From Nageia nagi (taxonomy: Eukaryota > Pinophyta), in the NCBI GenBank assembly GCA_050084985.1, contig JBITNC010000001.1, positions 153,326,001 through 153,390,000 on the forward strand: a stretch of 64,000 nt of DNA. Direction: 5' to 3'. The position numbers and the translations under genes are program-made. The notes beneath the pieces are model-generated. The model worked only from the letters and a program-made list of their open reading frames with translations. It searched no databases and was not told the origin of the DNA. Of the stretch, positions 1-11,655 are shown in pieces (the first letter of the stretch is position 1; every line of letters starts with the position of its first letter).

Positions 1-1525
1 TTGATCCAAATTTTGGGAAGGCTTTCTATACCATACCCTTCATAGAACTTTGTAATCTTTCGAATTTAGCCTCAAAATGCTTTACATCCTTTTTAGTTTA
101 GTTATCCTCTATCTTTACTCTCTTTCCTTCTATTTTGAGACCTATTGCATCAACTACTGCTTCCATGATGAATTTGAATACTAAATCTTCTACTATAACT
201 TTGTCATTATTTCATGTTTGGAGAAAATGCTAGAAAATATTTGTGTCGTAATCTCTAAAGAATTTCAAGATATTTTAGATTCCTCCTTTGTACATCATCT
301 TTCACAAAGCTTCATTTTATTTGATTTTATAATATCAATAGGCTCTACCTGAATAAGGTCACCTCTCATGATGAGAATAGTAAGCCCAAATTGAGAATGA
401 CAAGTCCACATTGAGAATGATGAGTCCAAATTGATAATGGTAAATCAAAATGAGAGAATGTTATTTTCATATAAGTCATTTAATATATATGCAATGCTCC
501 TTAAAGAATTATGAGCACCACACCATCAACCTATGTTTGATAAGGCATGAAGTGTAATTTCAAGGAAACTTGTGAGCACCACCCTGCTAGCCTATATTTT
601 ATTTTATAAATGCAATCATGAGATAATATTTTATAATCATATTCATATTATATACTATGATGGTTATAGACCTACATTAATTTATTATATTTTTATATAA
701 TTTATTATTAAAATATCACCCTAAGAAGATGGTTATATGTATTATAAGATTGTGCTTTAGTACCCACCTTTGTATGAAGATATTAAGGTGGTTATGAGTA
801 ATGGATTAAAATTGCCATCATATCTTGCAATAGTTTAACTACACATTCATATAAGATGGAAAAAAAACTACCATTAAAGGCCTATCATAGTGTATTAGAA
901 CGTCCTCAAAGCTTGATTTTAGTATAGTGCTAAATATGACTAAGGTGGGGAAATATGATAATTTGCTACAAACTAGGGTAGGTAAGATTTAACAATTAAG
1001 CATCATAGTTCCAAATCTAAATATATCCAATTAAAATAAAAGATACAATAATTTATACATCTATTTTATGAGCTTTTACGCTTTAAATTGGACTACCAAG
1101 TCCTTCCTAGAAGGCTCTTGAAAACATAATGATTTTGGGAAGATTGATACTTATCTTGAATTTCATAAGGGTTAGGATTAACCTCGATGATGATCAAGCT
1201 TATTCCTAATACTTGGAATCAACAACTAAATTAAAATGAAATAAAATATGAATAATTATTCATAAAAGATATGTATGAAATAAATAGAGGAAATAAGAGT
1301 TTCAAAAACAAAGGATCTTGTAGAATCATGGATAACGTTTGCCTTAAAGCATAAAATAGGCCTAATTTAAACCTTTTTAAAGGATTTTTTTTATATCATA
1401 GAGCCTAATCAATGAGTTCAAAATCTTTACTTTGCAATTTGATTGCTCTAATTTAGTTTAAAACTTATCATTTTGGCTCAAGAATCTCTTCAAGTCACCT
1501 CAATGATTGGCAATGAATTCTTGGA
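1..1525. repeat. Left arm of a dispersed inverted duplication (old transposon remnant)
   Basis: The stretch is a diverged reverse-complement match to about 31,090-32,560. Matching blocks include the segment around 1,455-1,520 against 31,096-31,160 and the segment around 480-620 against 31,990-32,090. The inner end of similarity is near 1,525. The outer end is cut off by the window edge. On the minus strand, about 210-1 reads as a gag-like fragment with a stop codon, and the partner arm carries the equivalent fragment on the plus strand. The two arms are probably two copies of one old retroelement in opposite orientation. No intact gene is present. Confidence 0.6.
371..460. repeat. Short tandem repeat, about 23-bp unit
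   Basis: About four diverged units carrying the core TTGAGAATGA-AGTCCAAA occur in a row inside the left inverted arm. The right arm (32,130-32,200) holds fewer units, so the array probably expanded or contracted after the copies separated. Confidence 0.55.
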
Positions 1526-2705
1526 TGTCTCAAATTTGTAATGATGATATTCATATATTTGAATGGATTATATATCTAGATATCTTGAGTTTTTGATATA
1601 TAATTCTTAATGAGAAAGATAATTGATTATTTGAAATGATCTTGGAACCTCCTTTTATATATCATGAAATAAAGAAAAGAAGAGAACATTAGTTAACTAT
1701 ATCTTGAATATATAATATACTTAATTCAAATTCTCTTAAATGAACTAATTCCTTTTAGAATCTAAAATTGTGATTTTTAATAGAATAAAAAATAAAATTA
1801 GGTATCTATACTAATAGTTTTTAGAAAAAATTCCTTCTATAAAATGAGTTTACCCTAAATTATAAGGGTTCAATCTTACTTTACAACCTAATAATATATA
1901 TGATATGTATAATTTAAGGTCTCCTATATATGGAAGAAGACTAACTCCTAAGTCTAATATCCCTTAAAGGACTCACTCCATTGGTAAAATACCCTCATGT
2001 AATATAGATATACATCAAATGGATCAAATCTTTTCTAAGTTGCCATTAACTAAAGCCTTCAATATCCTTTCATCCAAGTTTATTCCTATGATAAAGATAT
2101 TTTCTCCAAACTCAAATTTAGTTTGTATTGAGTCTAAAGGTGTTGAGGCATTTGTTCCTCTTATTAATTGATTTATAGGAAGTTTTTTAAGTATAGAATA
2201 AAAAAATTTTATAATCATTTTCCTAGAAACATATTTAAATATAGTTGTAATCAGATTTTGTACCATTTTATTTTAGCAATCAAGTTATATATACCATATG
2301 GAAAAATTACAAAAATTTAGAATTACAACAAAATATAAATATTCAAACTTTATAAAATATAATTGTTTATAGTATCTCAATAAAAAATTAAATTTTACCT
2401 TATTTTATGATCTAATATTCAAAGAATAAATCAAATAAAAGTAATATTTTTTTATTACTCAATTATTACTTCTAGACTTTAAAAATATCAAATTTTAAAT
2501 AATTAAAGATAATAAGGACCACACAAACCACTCAAAATCCTATTATATCACATGTTGTGATATATTTCCCTAATACATATTTACACATTAAAATAAAATA
2601 ATAATGAACTTATTATCTTAATAAAAGGTAAATGAAAAATCATTGAAAATCAGTACAATAAATGCATGCTAAAATTAATCTATTATGTATTTTTGTACCT
2701 TTATA
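1526..2705. other. AT-rich stretch with no recognisable gene
   Basis: Only short ORFs with no family signature are present. I see no conserved motif on either strand. The base composition matches the surrounding decayed repeat DNA. Confidence 0.5.
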
Positions 2706-3105
2706 GGGAAATTTCTTATGAACTACAAAATTGGCAACCATAACTTTTTCTAAGACTTCATTTGTCATGTGTGAAGGCCATCTAAAAAACTCTTAGAAGA
2801 AAGAGTGAATCAATATTAAAAGAAGAAAAGTGGATGATAATGTTACTGAATAAAAATATCATCAAAGAAATAAAAGTTATAACATAAAAACTTAATCATA
2901 ATGTTACTTATATATATGGGGAAATTTCTTATGAACTACAAAAATGGTAACCATAACACTTTCTAAGATTTTATTGGCCATGTGGAGACCATCTAAAAAT
3001 ATCTTATAAGAAAGAGTGAATCCATATCAAAAGAAGAAAAGTAGATGATAGTGCTATTGAATAAAAATCTTGTGAAAGAAATAAAAGTTATAACGGTAAA
3101 AAACT
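2706..3105. repeat. Two tandem copies of a ~214-bp unit
   Basis: The unit starting GGGAAATTTCTTATGAACTA at 2,706 recurs at 2,920 and stays alignable to about 3,105. Differences are scattered substitutions and small indels. There is no coding potential. It looks like a local tandem duplication in repeat DNA. Confidence 0.75.
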
Positions 3106-4816
3106 TATATATCTGGTATGAAAAGGAATTTACTAATAGGTAATACTTAAAGAATTAAAATATAACATGTGATATTTTCTTATTCAAACTTAAACATATA
3201 TTTTATTAAAATTCAAGAACACTTCTTTTTACATTAAGTCTAGGTTGTATAGGAACTAAAACTCAACTTTTCAGCATTCTTTTAGTTATACATAATATAT
3301 CCATTCATTACATCAATACTTTTTTTTTATATTTATTACTTTTGAAGATTTTTAAAAAGTTATATAATTTTCCTTTTTAATGTGTAAATGTGTAATTTTT
3401 ATGCTAATTTATTTATTATACTTCAAATAATGTAAAAGAACCATAATTTTATGGTAAATTTTTTTTGAAATAGATTAAATAAATAAAATTACAAAAGCTT
3501 CAAACTATACTTGTTTTGAAGGGAAGAGAAGTCTATTCATTTGTTAATAAGATGGGTGTACATAGCATATATGACATGTGACAATCGATTCTGAACTTAC
3601 ATGTCATTTAAATCCAACTTAACTTTTATGGTACCTCTAGAAAATATTAAATCAGTTGAATGACTTCTGTTTACATAACAAATAAAAAGCATAGGAACAT
3701 TTTTAATGTCAAGTTGTTCATATACTCCAGAATGTTTTTACAGGCTTTTAGCTTTTATGTATACTATTTGTGCTGAATGTAAATTGTTGAAACTGATTTT
3801 GGAATATTTCAGTGGACAAATATATTAAATGCTTTAAAATCAGTGATTGCATATCTTCAAATCTATGGGAATTTTGAAGATTTTGATATTCCAACCTGTT
3901 ATTTTCTGCACCACAAATATTCTCCATAAGTTTCCTATCTGTGTTTTATAAACTTGATACGAAAATTGTAACACGAAAGATATATTCAAAGAGATTGAAT
4001 ACTTGCCATGGAGAAAAAGAAACATGTGACATCCTCATGCAACCGCATTGGTATGCGTGATTACTACTCCATTTGATATGAGAATTCAAAGTAACATGAT
4101 ACCAGAACAACTTTAGTTTTTGCAAGTGTTGTAGAGAGAGCAGAAGTTGAAGAATTTAGTTTTCCAACGTCGAGTACAATAAATTAAAATATAAATGGTT
4201 GACCTATTGCATTCATTGGAATTGTGGGCTGTAGTCTACTTTCCACATGATTAAAAGTTTTGGAATCGTTTCGGAGCCGACACCAGAATACTAGAAGAAT
4301 TTAGTTTTCCAATAATTGCTAAATTTGGCAAGACAACTTACACATGTATAGTTTTATGTCTGTTACTTATACTACGAACAACTTTTCAGGCATGGAAATC
4401 TAGATCCCAGGGTGCATCCACTATTGTAGTGAGAATTTTTTTCAAGTCACCAGGTGGCTCTGTGCGAGAAATTTTTTATTTCCCATGGGTGAAACCCCTC
4501 CACGATAGTACGAAGTGGGTTGCTTGGATGAAGGCATGCCACGATAATAAGAAGGGGAACTTTTGGAATGCTCGAGAGCCTTCGCTAAGTAGGTCACCTA
4601 ATCCGAGGAATAATCCTCATTAACTGAGGGTTTAATTAAACCTTTGAAATCTAAATAACTAGATAAAATCTAACTTGGGATTAGCTAAAGTTGAATAGAG
4701 AGAAAGAAAAGGTGTTAAATATCAATCTTATGCTTTTCTGGAGAAGAGGCATCAATCAATTCTGGTCTTAATAGAAATTCTGTGTGTCAATCCTCAACTA
4801 ATTTTGGAGCTTTAGA
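3106..4816. other. Non-coding stretch upstream of the IGT-family pseudogene
   Basis: 3,106-4,380 is AT-rich with no recognisable gene. About 4,390-4,625 is less AT-rich, holds several CpGs, and contains a partial direct repeat (CCACGATAGTACGAAGTGG / CCACGATAATAAGAAGGGG). A 64-codon plus-strand ORF there has no family signature. The segment could be old 5' flank of the pseudogene or another repeat remnant. Confidence 0.4.
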
Positions 4817-6575
4817 ATGAAGGTAGTTATTGCGCTGAATGATATGCATATTTGTTTGTTTGGAGTCATAAAATTTGTGGAAGATGAAAAAATCATGTAC
4901 AGGGCTAAAGAAATGCTGACATTCTTCTTGTCTAACTCATTCCCATTGCAGATCTTCAATTGGGTTCAGAGGAAGTTCAATCCAAAGAAGATAGTTTACG
5001 CTGGCCATATTATAAATTCTTCCAATAGGACTCATGGTGAGGTGTTTAAAGACTTTGACTTCGTAGTATAATTTAGTCATTTGATATTTCTACCCTCTCC
5101 ATGGACATTGGAAATTTTAGTTTGATAGGGCTGCTGTACCTCTTGGAAAAGACAATTTTGTCGGTGTCTTGTTGCTGTGCATAAGAACGTATATATTTGT
5201 ATATGTTTACAATTTTGATCTCTTTCCACTTGAGAACTAGCAATGTGATAGATGTTGGTAGAGTAAGGAGTTTTAAGTGTATTTATTTCGTTTGATGAAT
5301 CCGAGATCTTGTTTCAGTCAGATGCATTATTAAAAGGGAACGAAGAGGAGCAATGTGGCACATTAGCCTTCAACAATTGGCGGCCAGAGGATTTGTTGTC
5401 AATCGGTACTCTTGGAGTTGATGGAAACTGTGTGAAGCAGAACCACTATCAAAATTACCCGATGCATGAAGAAGATCAATACATTACACTCATTGAGGTG
5501 GAGGAGTTCAAAAAGAACTTGGCATAGATCTTGGGCCTTGAAGATCATGCCATATTGCAGAATGATATTAATGCTTGTAATCAAATATCTGAAGACAATT
5601 TGTGACTGCAAACAAGTGTCACATACTAACCATCTAGTCCTTCAAAAGGAATTAGATGATAAGGAAGAGCCACAGTCTCAGCTAGCCAAGCCTAGTTTTT
5701 CCTTGGAGGAATTTCTTGAGATTCCAGTGGATGCCAACAATTCAGTTGAGTGCAAACCTATGAAGAAGAAAAATATAACTCTGGGTGCAATCCTTATAGG
5801 TAAGAAGCAGAGGGAAATAGTATCTCAGAATCCTAGAACCCTTGCTAATGACAAGAAGGAATTAGATAAATCTGGTCATACATTGAAGGAATCTGGATTC
5901 TGGGAGATGGACAAGATCCACATCAAGAACCTGCTCAATCGCCTTCAATCATCATCACAAGGGTCTTGTGGAGTCTCCCAGGTAACATCAACACAAATCA
6001 CAATGAATTCAAATTGATGAAGTTTTCTTGTAAAATTACCTCCTTTTCACATTGACCCAAAAAATCATCATGATATTGGGTTAATTATATCTCATTTTCT
6101 GCATATTTGAATGTCACAGCTGAAAACATTGTTGGACAAGAGCCTATTCAAGCGAACTGGCTTACAGGCATTGAAGAAGAGATTACAAAAATCTGTCATG
6201 CATGACCGGCAGCCAAGTTGTTCAACATTGAGCTATGAAAGTGCTACTTCATCACCTGAAGAAATAGTCAAGGGATCGTCATCATTCAATATCAATGCCA
6301 ACCAAGGCTCAATAAACACGACATCCTCTACCGTTAAGAACATTACTCCACATATATATGAAGATGAAGATGAGAGCCACGAATCATGGGAAGAATATAA
6401 TACATTATCAAGAGACAACTCTCTAGGGAGAGTCCAAGAATACTGGATCAGATCTAACTCAGACTATAAGTAACGTATTTAACCGTATATTCTTCCTCTA
6501 TTGAATTGACTCTCATAAGATTTTCAAAGTTGAACTGGTGTTAGTCTTTTTGCAGTTGTGGTGCTTGAACTGTAA
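4817..6575 (+). pseudogene. IGT-family (LAZY1/DRO1-like) gravitropism gene, five exons, disrupted
   Basis: Family role (known): IGT proteins (LAZY, DRO1/NGR, TAC1) set the growth angle of shoots and roots downstream of gravity sensing. Seen: exon 1 is the six bases ATGAAG (4,817-4,822) followed by a GT donor, the characteristic micro-exon of this family. Exon 2 is 4,952-5,062 after TTGCAG and encodes IFNWVQRKFNPKK, like the family N-terminus. Exon 3 is 5,318-5,981 and carries NNWRPEDLLSIGTLG with the diagnostic IGT tripeptide. Exon 4 is 6,120-6,465, ending EYWIRSNSD. Exon 5 is 6,556-6,575 and completes FVVLEL-stop, the conserved C-terminal motif. All introns keep phase and AG acceptors. Breaks: TAG at 5,525, TGA at 5,603, a frameshift between about 5,605 and 5,640, and the exon 4 donor reads AT instead of GT. 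The paralogue subgroup is not resolved. Confidence 0.82.
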
Positions 6576-7949
6576 TTCGACGCCTCGGGATCCAAATCAG
6601 TCACACGTGATCCAATTCTTGTTGGAAACAGCTATCTGTGGAGTTTCCCAACCAAAAAGGAATACACCTTGTGAACTTGACGTACAACAACCCTCATGAG
6701 TTTCCAGTTTTTTAATGAATTGAATCATGATATATGTGCGTTGGCTGGAAGGACTTTATGTGAATACAGAAGCAGTACAAAAGAACTAGCGTAAACAATG
6801 AATTTTGTAATCTCTTTTAATGCTAAAGAAATAGAAATAGAAATATATTTAATGTTTATGAGTGATAAAAATACAGTTTAATGAAGAAAATATTAGGGTT
6901 GAGTATTTTAGGATTCACAAAAGCAAACAAAATAATAAAATTGTATTATCAAGAGTGTTTCAAGTTAGAAGAGGGATCACTCATAGAGAAAATAAAACTA
7001 GGGATATATAGTTGTCATTCAAGTTATGATGATGTGAAATACCACCGCATCGACTTGAGACTATAAGTATGGTGAAGAGTATTGTCTGAAGGCCATTTTC
7101 TGACAATGGAAAAGAGTTGATCAATTTGCTGGTATGGGGGGTATGTGTGGATCACTCTAAAGATGTTTTCCTATAGAGGATGATCTCTTTCAAGAATAAT
7201 CTTATGCATCTTTGATCAAGATAACAAAAATAGTATGGAAAAAGAGTCTTTGGACTCCCTATACAAGCAATAATATCATCCTCCATACTCGTAGTAGATA
7301 GAACATCTGAAGATCAAGTTCTCTTCATTCTCCACCTCTCGTAGAGAGGGAAGTTAACAAGTCCTCTCTAATTGTGAAATGTGGTAGTCCATCTTGACAT
7401 GAAGTTGGGGGGAACAAACTCATAATTGGCCAAGGGGAATCCTTAGGCTAGGAGACCATTGGTGCTAGAAAGATAGAAAGTATATTAATGTCCCCATATG
7501 ACCAAAACCAGTCAATGGGAATTGAAAGTACAATCATGTAAATGAAGCCAGGAAGCCCCTAATGGGCACATCTAAAGAAAAGAAACTTAAAAAAATAAAC
7601 AACCACAACCATACAAGAGAATCCTGATGCTAAAAGAAAGGAGGAATACAAAAACTAAGGCTCCCCAAAGAATGTCTCTTTGGACCTCACTAAGGGAGCA
7701 TATGATGGTCCTCTCTACTCTAGACAGAGCTTAGGCATGAGCACAATGAGATGTGTTTATGATACTGCTCCTAGAGGAGAAGAATGATGTGATTTGACAT
7801 ATTAGTGAAGGATCCTTGATGCTCTATGTACGTCTCCTTGTATGGCATGGTGGATTTAGGTGCTCCTCCCAGTGTCTCCTATGAGCTCGCTCATGAGAAG
7901 AGGCATGAAAAAGGGACATGATGAGTCGATCCCCAAGTGGTTGCTAAGA
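6576..7949. other. 3' flank of the IGT pseudogene and unassigned LINE-side sequence
   Basis: 6,576 to about 6,850 looks like the old 3' untranslated region and flank of the pseudogene. A 61-codon ORF at 6,881-7,066 is matched at 39,201-39,386 in copy B but has no recognised family. 7,080-7,950 probably belongs to the 3' part of the minus-strand LINE, but I see no firm domain there. Confidence 0.4.
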
Positions 7950-10330
7950 TTTAGGTAGAAGTCATTATCATAAGAGGAGGGCCTCTCGAAAGTATAGAGC
8001 CAAACATTGTTGATCAGGATAATGAATGAATGTGCTTAGAGAGCTATGTGATTCTTAGAAAAGACAATAATAGCATCCATGGATCTCATTGTAAATTGAG
8101 CATCAAAAAATGAAATGGATCTCAGATTCAATCTCATGAGAGTAAAGGCGATAAACTCGAAGGTCTCTATCTATGTGGTGGTCTGTCTCAATCCCCAACT
8201 AGTGTGAACATACTCAAAACTAACCAAGGGCTAATCTCAAGTTGTGAGGAAGATGCAAGCTAATATATCAAGTTGGTTGGATCAACCCCTTATCTAACTG
8301 GAGGTAATGATGATAATATTGGTCTAGTTTGGGCATCAATAATTACAAGGGAGACACCCAAGTAACCTGAATATAATATCTATAGATAATCTCATGGATC
8401 ATTGTGAAGGAGGTTGCTACTATCTATGGTGAACCTATAGGAGGTGAAGGCAAGCTATCTTATGAGAAACAAAATATTGAAAACATCTCGAAGACCTTGA
8501 TGAACTAGCATCAATGGAAACCCTAGTCAAGTAAGTCGATCAAGGAATCCAAGGCTCTAACAAGGAATCTATCACTCCCATGAGAAGATAAACTTTGAAT
8601 ACAATGAAGAAAGAAGACTATGTAAGCAAGGGCCCAAATAAGAAGAGGCTATTATCCAAACATCACAAGGATAATAGGGTGTGGGACTATCCTCTTACTT
8701 CGAATGAAGTGTGATAAGAAGATGATCAAGAGCCTCTCTATCGATGTCCAGTAAACTACCAACAAGATGGATGCCCAAATCTCTATTTGATATAAGGTTG
8801 TAGGTATGACCAAGGTCTAGAATAACTCTAACTTGGATAGGGCGTCCCAAAAGTGTAACTAAAAGCACTTCCTCTCTAAAGTGGTAAGGCCGCATACCCT
8901 TAATGAACTCTAGGTGATGCTACTAACCTCATGGAGAATTTAGGACCCGAAAAGAGCACTCCCAAGTATGTATAAGAGGAGGTAGTATCTATAATACTAC
9001 CATGAAAGCTAAGCCATGCTCGATCCATCATGGCCTTTGAAACATTAAAGGCCACAAAATTAGTCTTGCTAAGGTTCACTGCCAACTCCTACCTAGCACT
9101 GAACCTATCAATAGTATCAAGCAAAGCTTATAGAATCTCAACAAAGTGTGATAGCAATATGGTATCATAAAAAAAAAAAGTAAGAAAACTTTGTTACCAT
9201 GAAGAAGGTATCCACACTCAGACCCTAAGGTATCAAGGATAAAGGAATCTAGATCATCTATATATAACCCAAATAAATTTGGAGAGAGAGGGTAACCTTG
9301 TTTCATCCCTATGGTGTGCTAAGAACACTATCAAAGATTACATCTAAGGTGCACACTCAGCTTGAAAGCATCTCATATAAAGTCAAGATATCCACTCCAT
9401 GAGTCTATTTTGAGTAACAGTGTCAAATGCTTTCCTAAAGTCTACAAAATAATAGATTACTAGAGACTTCCAAAATCTAGCCTCCTCAATAATATCCTTG
9501 AGTATGAAAATATGATTAGAGGTATAGTAATCTCTACGAAAGCAAGCCTATCCCATAGCTTGAAATCCCCCAGAGTCAACCATCCGAGAGAGAGATACCC
9601 CTCCAAGATCATAGCATATAGTTTGGCTAAGGTGTGGCCAATCATGATGGTATGATAATTACTCAGGTCATCGAGGTTTTGAGTCTTAAATATGGGGTGA
9701 ATGATGTTGGAAATTCAACAAGAAGGGAAATCAGAGCAAATAACATTGTTGAAGAGTTGCACAAGGATGGGTGGGAGGGGTTGGATGGCATGCTTAAGGA
9801 ATTCCACTTGAAGATCTTCAATGTCCATGGCCTTGCCCAAGTGTACTTTCTAAATGGTAGAATGGATGAGAGGGATGAGAAAAAGTCTAAAATGAGGGGA
9901 CGGTGGATAGGAGTGAGTGAGAGATGTTCACTAAAATTGTAGAGATGAGAGGCATACTCCTTCTAGGCATGGAGATAAATAGAATTTGTGAGGTATTTTT
10001 TAGGTAAAGAGCACCAAAAGGATTTTGTTTTAGAATGAAGTGAAGAGATTATCTTAGTTCTCCTTTTGGCTAGGAAGTGATGTTTCTTAGTCCTAAGGAG
10101 ATGAAGGTAGGAGCAATGGAGCATAGTAATGGAGGCAGATCTAGGGTTGCAAACCATGGATTGATAAAGGCAGCAATGGGAATCTTTACATTCGATATGG
10201 AACCAAGCATTCATCAAATCATGGTCTAAGTAGCAAAAATATGGGTGGACTCAGTTTATGGAGATCTACAAGAAGTTCTCTACATAAAAAGATAGTTTAA
10301 GGTTAAGAGGTTATGGAGGGGAGACCCAAG
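7950..10330 (-). mobile_element. Non-LTR retrotransposon (LINE) fragment 1, degenerate, non-L1 type
   Basis: Reading the minus strand from high to low coordinates, reverse-transcriptase motifs occur in order, broken by stops and frameshifts. About 9,660-9,400 has the N-terminal RT region and the catalytic block YYFVDFRKAFDTV. About 9,306-9,240 has KQGYPLSPNLFGLYIDDL. About 9,085-8,940 has NLSKTNFVAFN and YTYLGVLFSG. About 8,170-8,000 resembles the C-terminal zinc-binding region (EIHFIF-CSIYNEI). The KQGxPLSPxLFxxYIDxL signature differs from the GLRQGDPxSPYLF form of plant L1 elements and is closer to the jockey-like superfamily. Reverse transcriptase copies LINE RNA into the genome at a nicked target. 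This copy is dead. Edges are approximate. Confidence 0.7.
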
Positions 10331-10479
10331 TAACCTGAATGTAGCAATGATAAATCTTTGCTCTAATAGATCTATGAAGCTCTACTTTTGAAGGTTGAAG
10401 ATGATGAGTAGTTAATGAAATGCTAAAAGATAGAGGTCAGTCAATAGAGATAACCATAAGTGAATTGGCTTCAGAATAC

Positions 10480-11640
10480 CAACAACACCTATGTGCAATG
10501 AAGCCTAACAATGAAAGCCTCTTGGAAGAACATAACACAAGAAATGGATACCTCTCATGAACCTGAATGAGTCACCAAATTATTATAGTATATGTAGAAA
10601 GGAAGTGAACCTAAATATGCTCTCAAGATGGAGTGGTTATGTTGCAAATTTACTTTGTATAATGCATTGTGGTATAGTTTGCTTACAATGGATCATCTAC
10701 TGAAACATGATGGTCTGAACCCTCTCAATACATGACCGTTCAATGAGTCTAGAACTAGGGCCCCAAACCTCTGACCCATAGAGAACTATAGGGTTAACAA
10801 GGGTATCAAAGAAAATTTTTGTTGAAGGGATATCTTGAAAATGAAACTAGAAGCATTGACATTCAAGAATGGAAAGTGAAGCATATCCCTTACAAAGATG
10901 TGATTATGAAGCTGGTTTCAAGCTAAAAGATGGCCCTAAAAATTGAACACCTAGTTAGTGCAAGTAGTAAAGATGTCAACTATCTCACATTTATAGCACA
11001 AATTGTGTCTAAAAGAGTGACTCTAAAGGTATTAAAGATCATGATCTTAGTTTTACTAAGATTAACTATGATTTGTTTTTTGTTACAAAAACTAGAAAGT
11101 GCATCTAATTATTTCTGAAGACCCTTAAGGGTATGTGATACGAGAATCAAATAATTTACAAATAGAAGTATAGCAATTCGGATTATCTTTTGTGTGAGTG
11201 TGTAGTACAAGAAATTCCTTAAGGTCATCAATATACATTCCAGAAAGAGTGGGTAAAAGGGAATACCCTTGCTTAACTCCAGTAGTGCTAGTGATCATGT
11301 CTAAAAAGTCATTCACAATTCAAAATCAAGCAACAAGTATCTCATAAAGCCTCATGATGGAAATAATAAATGTGTCAAATATACCAATAGTACACATCAA
11401 AAAAAGTATCATAGAACAATATCAAAGGCTTTTCTAAAATCAATAAAACAACAAAAGACCTTGGAGGATATATGACAGATTACCTCAATGATAGCTCAAA
11501 GGGTGAAGATATGATCTATAGTCTAGTAATCCTTCCTAAATCTAACTTACCCTCTTAGGTAAGTGCTAGAAGATGAGTCCAATTTTTGGCCAAAACATCG
11601 AAGTGATTTCCCTAATTTTTATGTTTGGTCACACTTCATC
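10480..11640 (-). mobile_element. LINE fragment 2, same type and orientation as fragment 1
   Basis: The minus strand has a second set of the same motifs: FRKDY-TIDHIFTL and CCFIDFRKAFDIV near 11,560-11,430, TTGVKQGYSLLPTLSGMYID near 11,290-11,230, and VLYGSEVWGP near 10,790-10,750. A full RT domain therefore occurs twice in tandem, this unit upstream of fragment 1 in the reading direction. Stops and frameshifts are frequent. The copy at 62,830-63,998 belongs to duplication copy B. The junction with fragment 1 is not sharply visible. Confidence 0.68.
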
Positions 11641-11655
11641 TCAAAATTTGAAGTA

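Larger units (their letters stand above)
6112..11655. repeat. Segmental duplication, copy A (uninterrupted)
   Basis: This block aligns almost base for base with 38,437-41,665 followed by 61,677-64,000. The left edge of similarity falls at the intron 3/exon 4 boundary of the IGT pseudogene. The right edge of copy B lies beyond the window, so the full length is unknown but exceeds 5.5 kb. Around 6,224-6,473 the copies differ at about 8 of 250 positions. Copy A holds the empty site (CAAAG at 9,332-9,336) for the retrotransposon in copy B. The content is the 3' part of the IGT pseudogene plus two minus-strand LINE fragments. Confidence 0.9.

Noticed and set aside
4817-6575. IGT gene as a functional gene
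   Set aside because: Two in-frame stops, a frameshift in exon 3 and a lost donor after exon 4 cannot be explained by the visible introns.
8695-8895. 66-codon minus-strand ORF with DLGHTYNLIS, read as a retropepsin active site
   Set aside because: The resemblance is short, and the stretch lies between RT and C-terminal motifs of LINE fragment 1 on the same strand, where a protease is not expected.
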